Part shown: positions 1 to 11,489 of the stretch, in pieces
Layout: every line of letters starts with the position of its first letter
Position numbering within the stretch: the first letter of the stretch is position 1
From: Hypsibius dujardini
Lineage: Eukaryota; Tardigrada; Eutardigrada; Parachela; Hypsibiidae
Reading direction: 5' to 3'
Length of the DNA: 21,946 nucleotides
Assembly: GCA_001579985.1 (NCBI GenBank)
Contig: LRSR01011045.1
Coordinates: 1-21,946, forward strand
Made by a program: the position numbers and the translations under genes
Notes under the pieces: model-generated
Seen by the model: only the letters and a program-made list of their open reading frames with translations
Told to the model about the DNA's origin: nothing
Database searches by the model: none

Positions 1-54
1 TACTGGGGGGGGGGGTCCAAAAAGTACCACGGATGGGTCGAGATTCTACAGTAC

Positions 55-2124
55 CTGGAGACCACCTTGGTACGATTGGTTATACGGCGCCCCAGTCCGC
101 AAGGCAATGTCGTGATTAAGTTTCCTTAGAACCACACTCGTCTCGTCAGCCGGTCGATAGGTGATGAAAAGGAGCGACCGGAAGGCGATGAGATTCTGGA
201 ACGAAAATATTTTCGGAATCCCTACGTTCACAATAGGCTATTGTGAAGTTTTTGTCAATGTAGTCTAGCGTGAGGATGAGCTTCTTTTGACTCGATGAGG
301 ACACGTAACAATCAAACAGAAACTGATTAATTTCGGTAACACACTTCGGGGACTATGAGTCAGTGTTGAATGCTACGCAAACACCGACTTCAATTATTCT
401 TACTGACATTATCAAAAGGATTCTTTTGGAATTGTGCAGTTGTTCCGTAACTTTCCAGTTGCATGCTATGAAGGTTTACAAACACCTGCAACGAATGAAT
501 ACTCATGGTTCTTTTATTGATACTTGTTTAACTAAAGTTACAGGATATATATTTATGTGATTGACGCTTACATATTCTCCGTTCGTCAGGCCAAATCGTT
601 CTGCCAGATTCTGTAAACATTAAGTTATATTATTATTATTATTATTATTATTTATTATCATTAATCTCTAACTATTCTACCGTATATCATGTTAAACACA
701 AATGGTGCAGACCATGTGAAACGATTGATATATGTATGATATCTCGCCAAAAATATTACCAGCAATCGAACGGTTGTTTTTCCCACACAGAGGAAAATAA
801 ACACTGAAACAACAAAAAACATTGCTGAATATGTTTTTAATCGTGTGTCTGCACAATTTTGATTGAGTCAAGGGTGTGGTCACTAGGCTGTACCTCGCGA
901 CCGTTCTTTAGCAAGATCCAATGCCATTTTTATTGTCTGACGTGAAGTTGTATCGAGGGAAAAGAGTTCCACCGTGAATTTCGGAGCTTCTCTTGCCGAA
1001 TCGTACAGCAGCTTTCCCACATCTCTGTAGAATGGCGCGTCAGTCGTGTTGGCTTCCAGTATAATGGACGCATGGAACCAATCAAAGTCCGCCAAAATAT
1101 CCAACACTGCCGTTGCGTACCCCTGTAGGGTTCCGGCTAGAGCAATTCCCGTAGGCGAGCCTACACCATCTTGAAGAAAAGACTTCCTTGCCCCCACACT
1201 AAAACACACAGGCCAAGAAACTAAATGTGTCTCATGATTATATCATTAATTCATGCATATAATTACACGTTCAGCAGAAGCCAGTCGAATTCTACAATAA
1301 ATGAAAGGTGATCTTAGTGAGCAACTTTATGTGCGACGTATACGTATAAGTGTGTTTAAAGATTTGACCAATACCTCTGGCTATGCTGGCCATCCCACTC
1401 TGATCAACGCAAGCTGAAATGTCACAACATTCATTCCTTGTGAAGATTATTTTGGACGGGGAGGGAAGCGGCAACGGCCCGGGCGGCCCAACAATCAATC
1501 CGCCACCGTGTTTCAGCACGCGCGCAATAAACATAATTAATATTTTTTTCAGATCGATGTTGTTATTTTTCAGAAATAATTTGGGATGATTAACTAAAAA
1601 GTTTAGGAATTTGAAAAAAAATAAATGAAGAGGACAATTTTTATTCAAAAGAAAACTCGGAAATAAAGAGTATAAACATTTTTTATTTGAAATTAATTTC
1701 ATCTAAAGCTCATAATCAGAGTGATAAATCGGTGCCACCTCCCCCCACCAAACAACGGTCATCTTTAAGTATTAACAGCTAGCTTAGTACCTGACATGAC
1801 AGTGGCGTAACAAGTACCAGCAGTTGTATTTCTGTAGAAATACTCTGAAATCCTCTGCACACTCTGCGCCGCAATTCCGTCACATGTCATGAGTTCCTTG
1901 TTGTAGAGGTACGTAATGCTGACGTTAATTTGGCCGTGATACATTTTATTAGTATTTTCTGCCGCTAAATCAAATGCTGGACCCGTGAGCACGATACTGG
2001 AAGGCAAGCTCGGTATGTTGTAGGGTAGGAAGACGGCAATCTCCATCATCATAATTGACAGTACAGCAACTGGCATTGTGATCAGCAGCGTCCAAATAGA
2101 TGCGAGATCAAGCATGGACCACAT
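55..2124 (-). CDS. Receptor with ANF-receptor ligand-binding ectodomain (receptor guanylyl cyclase / natriuretic-peptide-receptor-like), 5' part, multi-exon
   Basis: Spliced by eye. Exons, 5' to 3': 1791-2124, 1375-1413, 894-1169, 760-803, 572-610, 404-485, 55-195; the gene continues off the left edge. The ATG at 2124 begins a hydrophobic signal peptide (ASIWTLLITMPVAVL), then a first beta strand (EIAVFLPYN) typical of type I periplasmic-binding folds. Later landmarks follow the family order: ATVMSGACVDQS (the 'GP-C' turn), LADFDWFHASII (the F-W-V-II strand), VFIFLCVGKTTVRLL, then LAERFGLTNGEYVFV. Phases agree through exon 6. The join to the last exon is unsettled: donor 403 needs an acceptor near 222, whereas donor 407 fits the better acceptor at 196. 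About 20-25 residues expected between exons 2 and 3 are missing, so a small exon may be overlooked in 1170-1374. The kinase-like and cyclase domains that would prove the class lie outside the window; an orphan clearance-type receptor is possible. Confidence 0.68.
611..759. repeat. Intron with TTA trinucleotide microsatellite
   Basis: This intron of the receptor gene carries an uninterrupted (TTA)n tract at about 629-655, just upstream (in gene orientation) of the acceptor at 611. On the coding strand it reads (TAA)n, so it replaces a normal pyrimidine tract. Confidence 0.85.
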
Positions 2125-2981
2125 GATGTAACAATACAAAACTTATGAATAGCTTACCATGAATATTGAAATTGTATAAAAAACCAACTCAAAAGAATAG
2201 GTAAAAGCTTTGCTCTATGGCTCAAGGTTTCTGATGTATATGTGATCGGTGAAAAAAATAAAAAGGTTCCTTGCTTTAGGTAGAATGAATGCTCTAACAA
2301 ATCTGAGTATTTTTTGTTTACCTGATCTTCAGCCCCTGCACATAACAATTCATGGATCAAGGATTCAGAACACATGCCTGACATTGAGAAATCACTGTCT
2401 CATGCCATGGCGCATCCCAAGTTGGGATCGGCCTCCTGCATCAATAATTTCATGTCACGCGAAAATCCAATACACCTCCCTTCTATTCTATGCAGTAAAC
2501 TATTCGTGACAACAATCTATAACAAGGTTTTCCTATTTTACTGACCAGCGCCTGTGGGAGTAAAAGGCTATATTGAAAAGGCGTGTGGGGATGTTGAAAG
2601 GATACAATGGCACAGCCACTGATGGCACTCTTCCAAATGCCACATCTCGTGCGAGCTAATTAAATATCATCCACGCATTGGACAGATATGAAAGGATGCA
2701 AAATGTTGGTGATATTGGACTCAACAATGTGTGTCTAATATTCTGGATTTCCATTACTCAAATTTACTGTGTGGATCATGTCATGAGATTTTTAATGGAC
2801 TCGGGATTCAAGCTGAAATTTTGCCAGAAAAGTTCTCCGCAACCGCGACGGCAAAATCCATTTTATTTTTATCAGTGTCGTGTAGTTCTACAATTGAGAA
2901 CCTTCTGATGCTTGCAGGAGCACCAAAACTGGGCAGATAAATAATTGTCTTAATTAGACAAAAAGTAGGTAAAACAAGAAT
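2125..2981. other. Intergenic spacer, receptor 5' end / MFSD1-like 3' end
   Basis: Upstream region of the receptor gene and downstream region of the transporter gene, both on the minus strand. No TATA box is evident. A plus-strand open stretch of 72 codons without a start (2326-2541) begins six bases before an AG acceptor-like site and reads as plausible protein (NSWIKDSEHMPDIEKS). It has no recognisable relative and no partner exon, so it is not called a gene. Confidence 0.5.
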
Positions 2982-5900
2982 TTATTTTTTCAACGTCCCT
3001 CTGACATCAGTTCCATTTATAAGCGGCGTCAATTCATGAATAAATGAGTTACTTTTCGTCTTGATCACAGAGACAACATGCTTCATCCTTAAAGGTCTAA
3101 GCGGGTTTTTATGATCGTAAAAGATGGACACTCCCGACAAAAGCCAGGCCGCTGCACCACACGAGGCTAGGAGAATGAAGAAGAACTCCCATCGCTGTGC
3201 GGCTTCAAGGTCACTCTGATCCAACAGGATGCCACACACGAGAAGGAGTAATCCGGTAGCGAGAGATTGAAGACTGAGAGCCACGCCGAAAGCCACGCCC
3301 ACGTCACCGGGCGATACCACTAGCGGAATGGAGCCCCACAGTCCAACAATTATTCCAGAATAGGCAACGCCCATCAGTGTGACCGTTACGATGGGTTGAA
3401 GGTTCCCGATTGCAACTGGTAAAATGACCGCCAGAAAGAGCAGTCCGGTTGAAAGCGTGTTAATGACGTCTCTCCAACCTATAATGAAAGCGTTTTTGAG
3501 ACCGTAAAGAATATTTTACAAACGTTGTGGAATTATGCAGTTTCTCCAACTGTTACCGAATTTGTCGATGAAAATCCCAAAGACGGGGGCACAGATCGCA
3601 ATGTCCGGAACGATTCCAGTGATCTGACCTGCAGCGGCTTCAGTGTAACCATACCTTTCCTGAAAAATGTTTCTTTTTAGAAGTTAAATGAATGGCGCGT
3701 ACCGAGAGAGGCGTAATGTTAAGGAGAGAGAAGTTTTTTGAAAAAATTGAAAGAGCTTCATATATCTACCCATATGATACCGCACATGGCTCTATATGGC
3801 CACACATTCTGAGAGTGGAGGCAATTGTATACATCATTGTGTGTTCTGCCGCGCACGCGCAAATATTAGGTGGCAAGGTGGCAGAACAGCTTGTAAGGTC
3901 TTCCCGCGATCAGCAAAACAGTTCAAAATTTTGACAAAATTTGATTTCTACGCTATTTCTCATGGGCTTTACCAACTTTTGCCAATTGGACGTTCGAAAA
4001 TTGAAATACTTGTGAACAATTTTCGTTTACAATTTTTTTTAAGTCTTCGTTTTTCCGGTTCCTGTTCTCCAAATCAGTTTAACACCTTTCAAAGATTTTG
4101 TCGATTGCGGTCACATCTTACTGGCTATTTCATGACCTGGTCATTAACTGCGCGCGCTCGACAGAGCACATCATGGAGAGACCATGCACTCCTCTCTTTG
4201 ATCACTCCTCTTCTTGAGACCAGATGCCACGTCATAGGCATATTGAGCCCTTTCAATTTCGATCAGAAAATAAGGAAAATGAAAAGTAGCATACACCATG
4301 AGAAGCTAAAATAAACAAAATGAGTTTCAAATTAATTATATTTAAAATAATACATAATATGAAAGATATTATATTTTCTCAATTACTAATGAAGTTCTGA
4401 AATTTGAAATTTGAAATTTTTTAATAATGCTAAAACGCAGGATTGCTCAAATTATCGTACGCATATACTGTAGAATTTCAATCAACTGGTGCTATTGCGC
4501 AATCGGCTCAGTCAAAAGAGACCGAAGCTGATTGGTTGCAAAAATAGGAGACCATAAGACTGCACGTGCTTGATTGCCTGAGTTTTTTCCCAGCAGTCAT
4601 TCTTGCTACAAATTGTGTGAGAATCGGGTGATTGATTCCTTGATTGAAGCACTTCAGGATTTTCGGCCCGTCGGAACTAATTTACTGAGGGGTTCAAGAA
4701 TCAGCACCAGTTGATCGGAATTCTACAGTATGTAACACAGGCCTATACTGGAGAATTGACCAATGAAGCAACGAAGCAACGAAGTGCAAGAAAGACCGGT
4801 CTAGGCTCTTTAAGCAAGGCCCGCCTCATCTGCAATCCCCCACATCATTTCAAATGTATGTTTATTTTAAAAAGATTTTAATGTAGATTTTAATGTTCTT
4901 CCAATACAGTGGTTTCATGTCAATTAATATTCGGATTCAATTTGATGAACGGTAATTACGGGAAAGAACTCACGGACAAGTATTGCGGATAATCAGCAAT
5001 GGTCGTCAACAGCGGCCCGTAAACAAAACAGACTGTCGCGGTTATAATCCAGTATTCCCGGCATAAACTGAGAACTTTACGGAATCCAAACTGTCCGATC
5101 CCCTTAGAATCGACATAAACTGCTGCATCGATGGAAGTTGACGCATGCTTCTTATAAATCCATCCAGAGACAATCGACCCTATCACAGACAAGATTCCAA
5201 ACGCTAATGTGATCCATAGGGTGCGTTGAAGGCCTACATCCTCGACGATAGCTCCGATGGCTGACAGCGCAACAATAGATCCCAGCCGGCTGGAAACGTT
5301 GTACAAGGCAAATGCCACGGCCAATTCTTTTCCAAAAAACCAATGTGATTTGATCTGATGGGAGAGGACCATCTGACAAAATAGGCCGATCGAGAAGATT
5401 AGCCGTCCAATTAGCATTAAAGCAAATGCACTGGAACTAGAGGTTAAATATGGTCCTAAGGTGAATAGGAACCTAAAAATCAAAAATTGTAAAAAATATA
5501 ATAATTATTTGATTAATTGGATGGGAAAATGAAACAAAACTAAAATATTGAACTTAAACTAGTCTAAAACTTAAGTTGCTGATTCCTAAGTTATCATTTT
5601 GTTAACTGCTGGAAAGAAGTAAGTCTAATGAACTAATTTCAACTAATGAAAATCTAAAGGAAAAACTAAAAGCGTGGTTAATTGATTTTGGCTACAACTA
5701 AACTAAAAGTTTTTTCACATTAAAAAACTAAACGTAGAAATCCATTGTAATTGATTCTTTACTCGATTAAAAAACTAATCAGTTGACTAATTTTGATTCT
5801 GGTATTTTTTCATCCCACTCCATTGATTTTAGTATCACAAAATCTTACATTCCAAGAAATTGAAAGGCTGCAGTTAAACACGATGTAAGCCATACGCCAT

Positions 5901-6217
5901 ATCGTGCGATAAAGAACCCGGAGAACATGGCGACAATCCCGCCAACCCAGTAGAAAACAATGTAGAAACTGTTGAACTGCGTGGCTGTGAAGTCCAGACA
6001 GTCGGGATCGCTCTCATCATGACAGGCCGCGGCAGTGCCAGTTAGACGACCGCTGAAATCATAAAGCAGGGATGCGTTATCAATCCAAAAAAATAAAGAA
6101 ATAAGGTAAGACTATGAAATAAAAATGCACCTACACTAGAGGCGATGTCTGATCCACAAACACTAAGGAAGCGAAGAAGGCGGAAGACGACCATCCCAGA
6201 AATATCCATCGATGCAT
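2982..6217 (-). CDS. MFSD1-like major facilitator superfamily transporter, complete, five exons
   Basis: Exons: 6135-6217, 5849-6052, 4974-5472, 3557-3659, 2982-3478. All junctions are GT-AG and in phase, giving 461 residues, close to the ~465 of vertebrate MFSD1. The start ATG at 6217 follows an in-frame TAA. About a dozen hydrophobic segments are visible. The loop after TM1 has two Cys (AACHDESDPDC). The TM2-TM3 loop, GFFIARYGVWLTS (about residues 70-82), corresponds to MFS motif A but has Ala where Asp is usual. TM4-TM5 holds GRLIFSIG and WFFGKEL (140-146) followed by SSRLGS, a characteristic MFSD1 block. The mirror motif after TM8 is FGIFIDKFG (289-297). MFSD1 is a lysosomal membrane protein that exports dipeptides in mammals; the same role here is inference. 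An AATAAA overlaps the stop codon (2981-2986). It is divergent from array gene A across a 1.3-kb spacer. A sister MFS subfamily cannot be excluded. Confidence 0.88.
3660..4973. other. Large intron 3 of MFSD1-like gene
   Basis: 1314 bp between transporter exons 3 and 4. The opposite (plus) strand has a 172-codon open frame at 3796-4314. Its composition is unremarkable (Arg, Ser, Phe and Leu rich) with no domain I recognise, so I treat it as chance or transposon debris. 4320-4440 is extremely AT-rich. Confidence 0.55.
5473..5848 (-). repeat. Intron 2 of MFSD1-like gene, AACTAA/CTAAT-rich low-complexity sequence
   Basis: This 376-bp intron repeats short AACTAA, AACTAAAA and CTAAT words roughly ten times on the plus strand (for example 5537, 5628, 5641, 5697, 5727, 5774). 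It looks like a decayed short tandem repeat rather than a coding or regulatory element. Confidence 0.5.
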
Positions 6218-7508
6218 TTATTCGTCAAGAGGGGAAGAACAGTCCGAGTTTCCAATTTTCATTGAAGTATTAAAGCAAAAAAAAACGCTGTTTGGTGCGG
6301 ATGTTGAAAAAAAGAGCCGGCAAAAAAAACCGAAATATTCTTGAACTACATAGAAAACGGAAAAGTCCAAAGTGCAAAAACAATGCTGCTGGCGAATTAC
6401 TAATGGCCAGACACGAACCGCATTTAACGTTGTGAGACTTGCGCCGGCCTGAGTCATCGTGAACATATATTATTTCTCAACCACGTTCTGCAGCAGTGTC
6501 TGTCACAATGTTTGATAATGTCCGCCGGTCATTTTTGCGCTTCTTCGTATTTCGTATCGTTTTCCTTCAAGTTCGCTATACAAGATTTTCGCAGACCGTT
6601 TATTATCAAATGCGTGCCCGTTAAAAAAGGTTTTGACAGAGCCCGTTTCTTATACGAAACATTATTTTTGAACGGCGTAACATTTTTGTTCAGATAGTGT
6701 AACACTTTATAATCCAGTTCAACATGGTGTTCTCCTTTAAATTTGAGAGGCATAATGTCAAAATTCTTTGAATTACATTATTTTCCAAAATTGAAGTTTT
6801 TGAAACTTCAAAATTTGACGAAAAAAAAGTGTTTTCCCAACTTCGATATTCTGCAAAAAACCTTTCCGGAGCATGACCGATGAACTAAATTTTGAGAATC
6901 ATAACACTTATAGCCATATTAAAAAACAAAAAGCGAGATCATTCTGGATTTCCCTCTAAAAATCATCCCAGGTAAGGTATGTTCCCTAACGATAAAACGT
7001 TGAAGTTTAAATAAGTCGTGAGATGCGCCACAAATTTGCAGGTACTTCATCGTTGACGCACAGAGTTGATAAAAACTGCCGATCGAGCAACCACTGCCTC
7101 TGATTTCAAATTCGCGAGGACGGTGCACCTGGAAAAACTGTCGCAGATACTCAAGGCCATAAATGTGGGCCTCTCGGATATGAAACATCGCTCACTGGAA
7201 AGCACCTGATTATCATCCCACATTTGAAAAGGCCGACCAGAAGTGAGACCATAATTCGCGCTACAGATACAGTATAGTGACGAAGGTTAGATTGAAATGT
7301 GAACAGACAATCAGACCTACTGCCGTCTTATCTGGTCAAGATAATTATTGCGCCCGAAGTACCAACTGTGCAAGCACGACACTTGCATACTTGTTAGAAG
7401 AAGTAAGCATATACAATTTTTGCCTCCCCGCATTTTGTAAAGTGAGGTGAAACTCAGCAGAAATTACCCCGATTTTGACAGTCCTGAAGTTTCCGATTTA
7501 CATATAAC
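6218..7508. promoter_or_regulatory. Divergent intergenic region between MFSD1-like gene and array gene A
   Basis: The 1.29-kb spacer must contain both 5' regions. A hairpin with 9-bp arms (TTGAAGTTT/AAACTTCAA) lies at 6791-6811. The minus strand has an 89-codon frame at 6919-7188 with no recognisable domain. The last ~240 bp (from about 7265) resembles the DNA upstream of gene B and is listed separately. Confidence 0.5.
7265..7508 (+). promoter_or_regulatory. Duplicated upstream (promoter) region of gene A
   Basis: This segment aligns with 11490-11732 upstream of gene B. Both contain GTGACGAA followed by a gapped AGATTGAA-TG block (7277-7284 here, 11502-11509 in B) and a similar downstream run. 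A near-palindromic pair TTATC (7328-7332) and GATAA (7340-7344) could bind GATA-type factors. There is no clear TATA box. Its duplication with the gene is direct observation; promoter function is inferred. Confidence 0.5.
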
Positions 7509-10053
7509 ATGTTGCTAAGATTAGGTGCGCCCGTTTTGCTGCTAGTTTTAAGCACAAGTGCTGCCACCTATAAACCATGTAAGTTTGTTTTACCAATTTG
7601 TTCATTTGGATCATTAGAATACTAAATTTGGTTTGTCTTAGATGATTTGAATGATTACTGTGGATCAACCATCACTCTCACCAGTGATGAGCTTGCGGGC
7701 GTCCTCAAATTCGACTCCGCGCCCGCACGGTCCTGCACTGTTAACGTCACCGTTGATATTCTCTCATACGAAACCTACGCCATCTACTTCAATGTTAAGT
7801 AAGCCGTAATTAGTCCAGTTTAAATATTGTGGTTTGGATTTAAAGGAAATATTCGATTAAAATTATTTACACCGGCAAAGTGTATTTTAATAGAAATACA
7901 TATTTTGTGTCAACGGCACGTCACATTTCCTGTATTTGAAATAAGATTTACCATAAAATATCTTAATATTTAACGTTTATTTAGCAATTATAAGAAAAAT
8001 TAGCTTTTAAAAATGGATTTCTACTTTCGCAACTGTAAACACAATACACACAGCATACATCAAATGCCAAATCGCTTTTTGAGCCACTCAAAATGTCTTT
8101 GAAATATGTTTAAACAACACAGGCCAATAAATATTGACTATATATCCAATAGTGCCCAAAATACTTGGGGGAAATGATTTACACTCTATTTCGTAGGTAC
8201 TTGAGCTTGTACCAGAGCAAAGTTAACATCTACGAGAGCTACACGACCACTTCTGGATCGAGATTATTCAAATTGGTCAAGCAACTTCCTGGCGGCGACG
8301 TCTACTCCTCATTCAGCCCCACATCCGTGGCACAACTTCTCTCATCCTATCAATCAAAAGTGACATTATCCATTGAGTTTATTCGGAGTAGTCCTAATTT
8401 CACGTGGAACAGCAGATCCTTCAGGCTGGATTACAACGTACTGCGGGGTAAGGTGTAGCACGCAACGTATGCCGGCCTTAAGTCTGAATTCGGTCGTAGG
8501 TTGTTTGTGGCTTTCGCGTATCTCTGCAACCGATGGAACAATTATGACTTGATTTCAGGTCAATCAAGGTCGGATAATATTTATTGCACAGCCTTGTCGG
8601 GCTATATGCACAAGGACTTGTACTGCGAAACCGGTGATAGGGTCAACTGCCCGAACGCGTATACCTCGACTGTTGATGTGAGCAATTATGCCTTCTGGAA
8701 GGACCAGGGAACATCGGGCACTTACGGATCATCTTGTCGGGCATCACCAGTCTCTAGCTATTCCCCCGATATCGGTAGGTTTGCCTCAATTTCGTTCCAA
8801 CTAACTTAGACGTTCTTCTGAGGGGAGGGGTGCAGAATGCCTCTGCTTCATTTTTTTCAAATTTGCACAATGTTAGCGATAATTCATAAAATTTATTTCA
8901 TCTGCGACAACATCAAATGTGTTTCGTTTTGCGAAATTCTAATGTTGGGAAAACATTGTAGGATTCTATTTTCCTTGATCCTCACTGTAAAAATGACGAT
9001 TTAGCGACTTGCATTAAACATAGTTATTTTGACGTTATCCCATCCCAACTTTAATTTGTAATCAATTGGTATCAACCTAATCTTTTTATGGATGTAGGAG
9101 GCGGAGTTGTAAACAGTTTTGAAAGGGCCGCAAATTCCAGATACTAAAGTTACTATTACTATTGAAAGATAACATGCGGTTCCGCCCCTGATACGAAAAA
9201 AATATTTGGATGATGCCAATCGATTCCCAATTAAATTGGGGATGGGATAGCGACACAACAACTATAGTTATTGCGTTTCAATAAATTGCCTTTTCAAATT
9301 GATTCCGTGTTTTCCCAACCTGGAGATTTAGCCAAAAAAACTTAAGATTAAGTCACCAATGAAATTAATTTCGTACACGGTCACAAAAAATTGTATTAAA
9401 ATAAATATTCAGCGGAGGCAATGTGCGATCCCTCTTTGAAAAAAATCAAAATAAAGGAAATAGTGTAAATTACTATGCAACTTCTTACTAGATGGTGTTT
9501 AAACAGTTCAATGAAATACAGTGGTGTTTACTATAAAAAGATCTTGACACTGAAAAAGCTTAAAAATGATAGATGAGAAAAAAGCATGAACGCTGCGTTA
9601 TTTATTCGGTGAAGTCTTTAGGATTAAAAAATGCTGTCTTTGAAGTAATTTTTAAACTTGTAAAACTCCAGCAAAACGCAAATGCCGACTTGGATCCCTT
9701 CAAGCCAACGAACGTTTCGTTTCTTTTCAGATACCTTTACAATTGTTGGTGCTATCATTGGCAGCGTCTTCAGCCTGACAATTCTTGTCGTCATTGCCCA
9801 GTTGATTTGCAGACATCAGCGAGGGCGATCACTTCATCGTCACGTTCAGGGTGTGGCTGTGCCAATGCATTCCGCTGCCTCAGGACCGACCACTTCTGTT
9901 GGGCCGTACGTTGTTGGTCAGCCTAACTATCCTGTCCAACCTCAGCCGTATCCACAAAACTTTGTCGGCGCTCCGCCCACATACGCTGAAGTACAGGCAT
10001 CTACTGCTGCGGGACCAGACACAGGAGCCATGCCGGATGCGTCCAAATACTAA
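7509..10053 (+). CDS. Array gene A: secreted-face CUB-like / Cys-module / single-TM / PPxY protein
   Basis: Exons 7509-7578, 7642-7798, 8197-8447, 8559-8774 and 9731-10053, intron phases 1, 2, 1, 1, 338 residues. A signal peptide spans about 1-19 (LGAPVLLLVLSTSAA). Residues 24-160 form a CUB-like beta domain: YCGSTITL with Cys30, SCTVNVTV with Cys55, alternating strands, ending FRLDYNVL. The second pair of CUB cysteines is absent. A Cys module follows in exon 4 (C169-x12-C182-x7-C190, with GDRVNCPN, and a distant C219). A transmembrane helix at about 235-257 ends in Cys258, then HQRGR, giving an extracellular N terminus by the positive-inside rule. The tail is rich in Pro, Tyr and Gln and contains PPTY (313-316) in APPTYAEVQ. 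N-glycosylation sequons include NVT and NFT. Function is unknown; PPxY motifs bind WW domains. The family name is not recognised, and the CUB assignment rests on pattern only. Confidence 0.86.
7799..8196. other. Intron 2 of gene A
   Basis: AT-rich intron of 398 bp with good donor (GTAAGC) and acceptor (TTTCGTAG). It lacks the ~260-bp repeat found at the same place in gene B. Nothing else is seen. Confidence 0.7.
8775..9730. other. Intron 4 of gene A
   Basis: 956-bp intron, donor GTAGGT, acceptor TTCTTTTCAG. It hosts the TIR-bounded element at 9036-9249. The remainder is AT-rich with no coding signal. Confidence 0.7.
9036..9249. mobile_element. MITE-like element with ~20-bp terminal inverted repeats, in gene A intron 4
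   Basis: The left end reads TATCCCATCCC-AA-(C)TTTAATT. The right end, reverse-complemented, reads TATCCCATCCCC-AA-TTTAATT. The element is about 214 bp with TA at both outer ends, as expected for a Tc1/mariner-type target site. It has no coding capacity. A diverged relative occupies 16977-17185 in intron 3 of gene C, alignable almost end to end (for example the shared GATTCCCAATT block near the right end). Confidence 0.62.
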
Positions 10054-10165
10054 ACCTTGCATACGATATTTTTTTACTATACCTTACCTTATAAGTATTT
10101 TTATGTTAAGTACTATATTGCGCTTGCAAAATCATGAAGAATTATGTTTTACTTCGAGACAAGTA

Positions 10166-10171
10166 AATAAA
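10166..10171 (+). terminator. Polyadenylation signal of gene A
   Basis: A canonical AATAAA lies 113 bp past the stop codon of gene A, the first in the 3' flank. The cleavage site is not determined. Confidence 0.55.
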
Positions 10172-10179
10172 ACTAAGGA

Positions 10180-10925
10180 GAGCTATGCCCACAACCTTGC
10201 ACAACCTTTCGCTATGCTCACAACCTACACAACCTTTTTAGTTATCAATTGCTATGTACACAACCTTTTTCGCTAATTGTTGGACACAACCGTTAGCTAC
10301 GTACACAACCTTTTCCGGAGGACTATTTTTTATATACTTTTGGTTGCAATAGTGATCAGAAGAAGTGTCTTTATTTAGTAGGAAGTACACAGGGGATCAC
10401 AACGTGATTACTGATTTCCGTGAAAGTGTAATAATAATTGACGGTCAGTACCTAAGCATTTTTCCTATTGGTCAAACCTGAAAACAACATTCAGTGGCAG
10501 CAGTTTGAGCATTTCGTTTTGTTTTATATATGTTCCCGTGCCAATTGACCACCGGTCATCTTTTCCTGATAAAAATTTATAATGATTTTTAGTGCCCGGT
10601 CTTACAAATTAAAAGCACTTATAAGACCTTACAAAAAACGTTCAAATTTTATCAGTAAATCTATTTTCACATTAAATTTATAAGGATCTATAATTTTATT
10701 TAAGGATTTAGAAATTTTATATAGCCTACAGCAAAAAAATATAAGGTATTATGTTGGGTCAAATAGTTTTTCTGATATTCAAAATCTCATGTTCACTAGA
10801 TCAGGCTGAGCCTCTAAAACTGTCCAGAGAGCTTCGCAGTCGACTTGGAGCCAACTGAATTGTTGTAGAAAACTGATTGAGGACAAAAGCCGGGAAAAGG
10901 TTGTGTGGGTTGTGAGCATAGCCCT
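10180..10925. mobile_element. Possible non-autonomous element: 28-bp inverted repeat plus CACAACC tandem motif
   Basis: A left arm at 10211-10238 and right arm at 10895-10922 are complementary at 27 of 28 positions. The left side sits in a degenerate tandem array in which CACAACC occurs seven times between about 10190 and 10310, with a loose ~30-bp period (GCTATG...CACAACCTTTT). The 656-bp interior is AT-rich and non-coding. No clear target-site duplication is seen, so it may be a MITE or a simple inverted duplication. Confidence 0.5.
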
Positions 10926-11489
10926 CGCCCAAAATTAATGCTCTTTCCGCTAAGTGCTCGATATCTTCCAGAATTTAAAAAGCCACAAAAAGTAATAACG
11001 TACGATCATCATCAAGATGTACCCAATCGAAAACTGTCCTTGAAAATATAAGTTTGAAATTTTTGTACGCTGTTTCAGCCTAGTCCGTAAGGGCCCATTG
11101 TCCTTAGGCCAAGCCTTTCTTGGCGGAAGGCGAAGGCAAAAGGCGAAGCAACACCCCTGCGCATCCCACATTGGTTATTTTTTATATGCTACCAATTACG
11201 CTCTGAACATTTGGTCGTCTAAACGTGCCTACTGTGTGGGCAATATTCTTGGGAATTATTGCTTGCTCATGTTCAGACAGGCAGTTCTGGATCGATGTAT
11301 TGTAGTAGCTATAACCAATACCGTCATTTTGAGCACATTTCGAAGCCGGAACAGCTGAGGAAAGGTACGAGATACTCAAGGATGACGGTCATAGGTTTGG
11401 GTCGCTTTGGGTCATACCGAGCATTAATCACTCGAAAAGGCACGTCATCGTTTCCGATTTGAAATTCACTCATCTGCAAAGCGATGATA
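10926..11489. other. Intergenic sequence upstream of gene B
   Basis: No gene is called. A start-less open frame of 100 codons begins at 11333 and runs to the stop at 11633 (EERYEILKDDGHRFGSLWV near its start). No domain is recognised and part of it lies in the duplicated upstream region, so it is most likely fortuitous. Confidence 0.45.

Noticed and set aside
2326-2541. 72-codon start-less open stretch next to an acceptor-like AG
   Set aside because: Protein-like by eye but without a family match, partner exon or convincing donor.
3796-4314. 172-codon plus-strand open frame
   Set aside because: Lies within an intron of the MFSD1-like gene on the opposite strand, has no recognisable domain or splice partners, and its composition is like translated non-coding DNA.
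6919-7188. 89-codon minus-strand frame upstream of gene A
   Set aside because: No domain, no splice context, and it abuts the duplicated promoter region.
9880-10062. Minus-strand frame opposite gene A exon 5
   Set aside because: Antisense shadow of the Pro-rich tail exon.
10190-10310. CACAACC array as a possible CRISPR or telomeric repeat
   Set aside because: Spacing is irregular, units are degenerate, and the word is not a known telomere repeat; eukaryotic context excludes CRISPR.
11383-11418. VIGLGRFGS motif resembling a nucleotide-binding Gly-rich loop
   Set aside because: Isolated nine-residue match in a short frame with no surrounding Rossmann-fold sequence.
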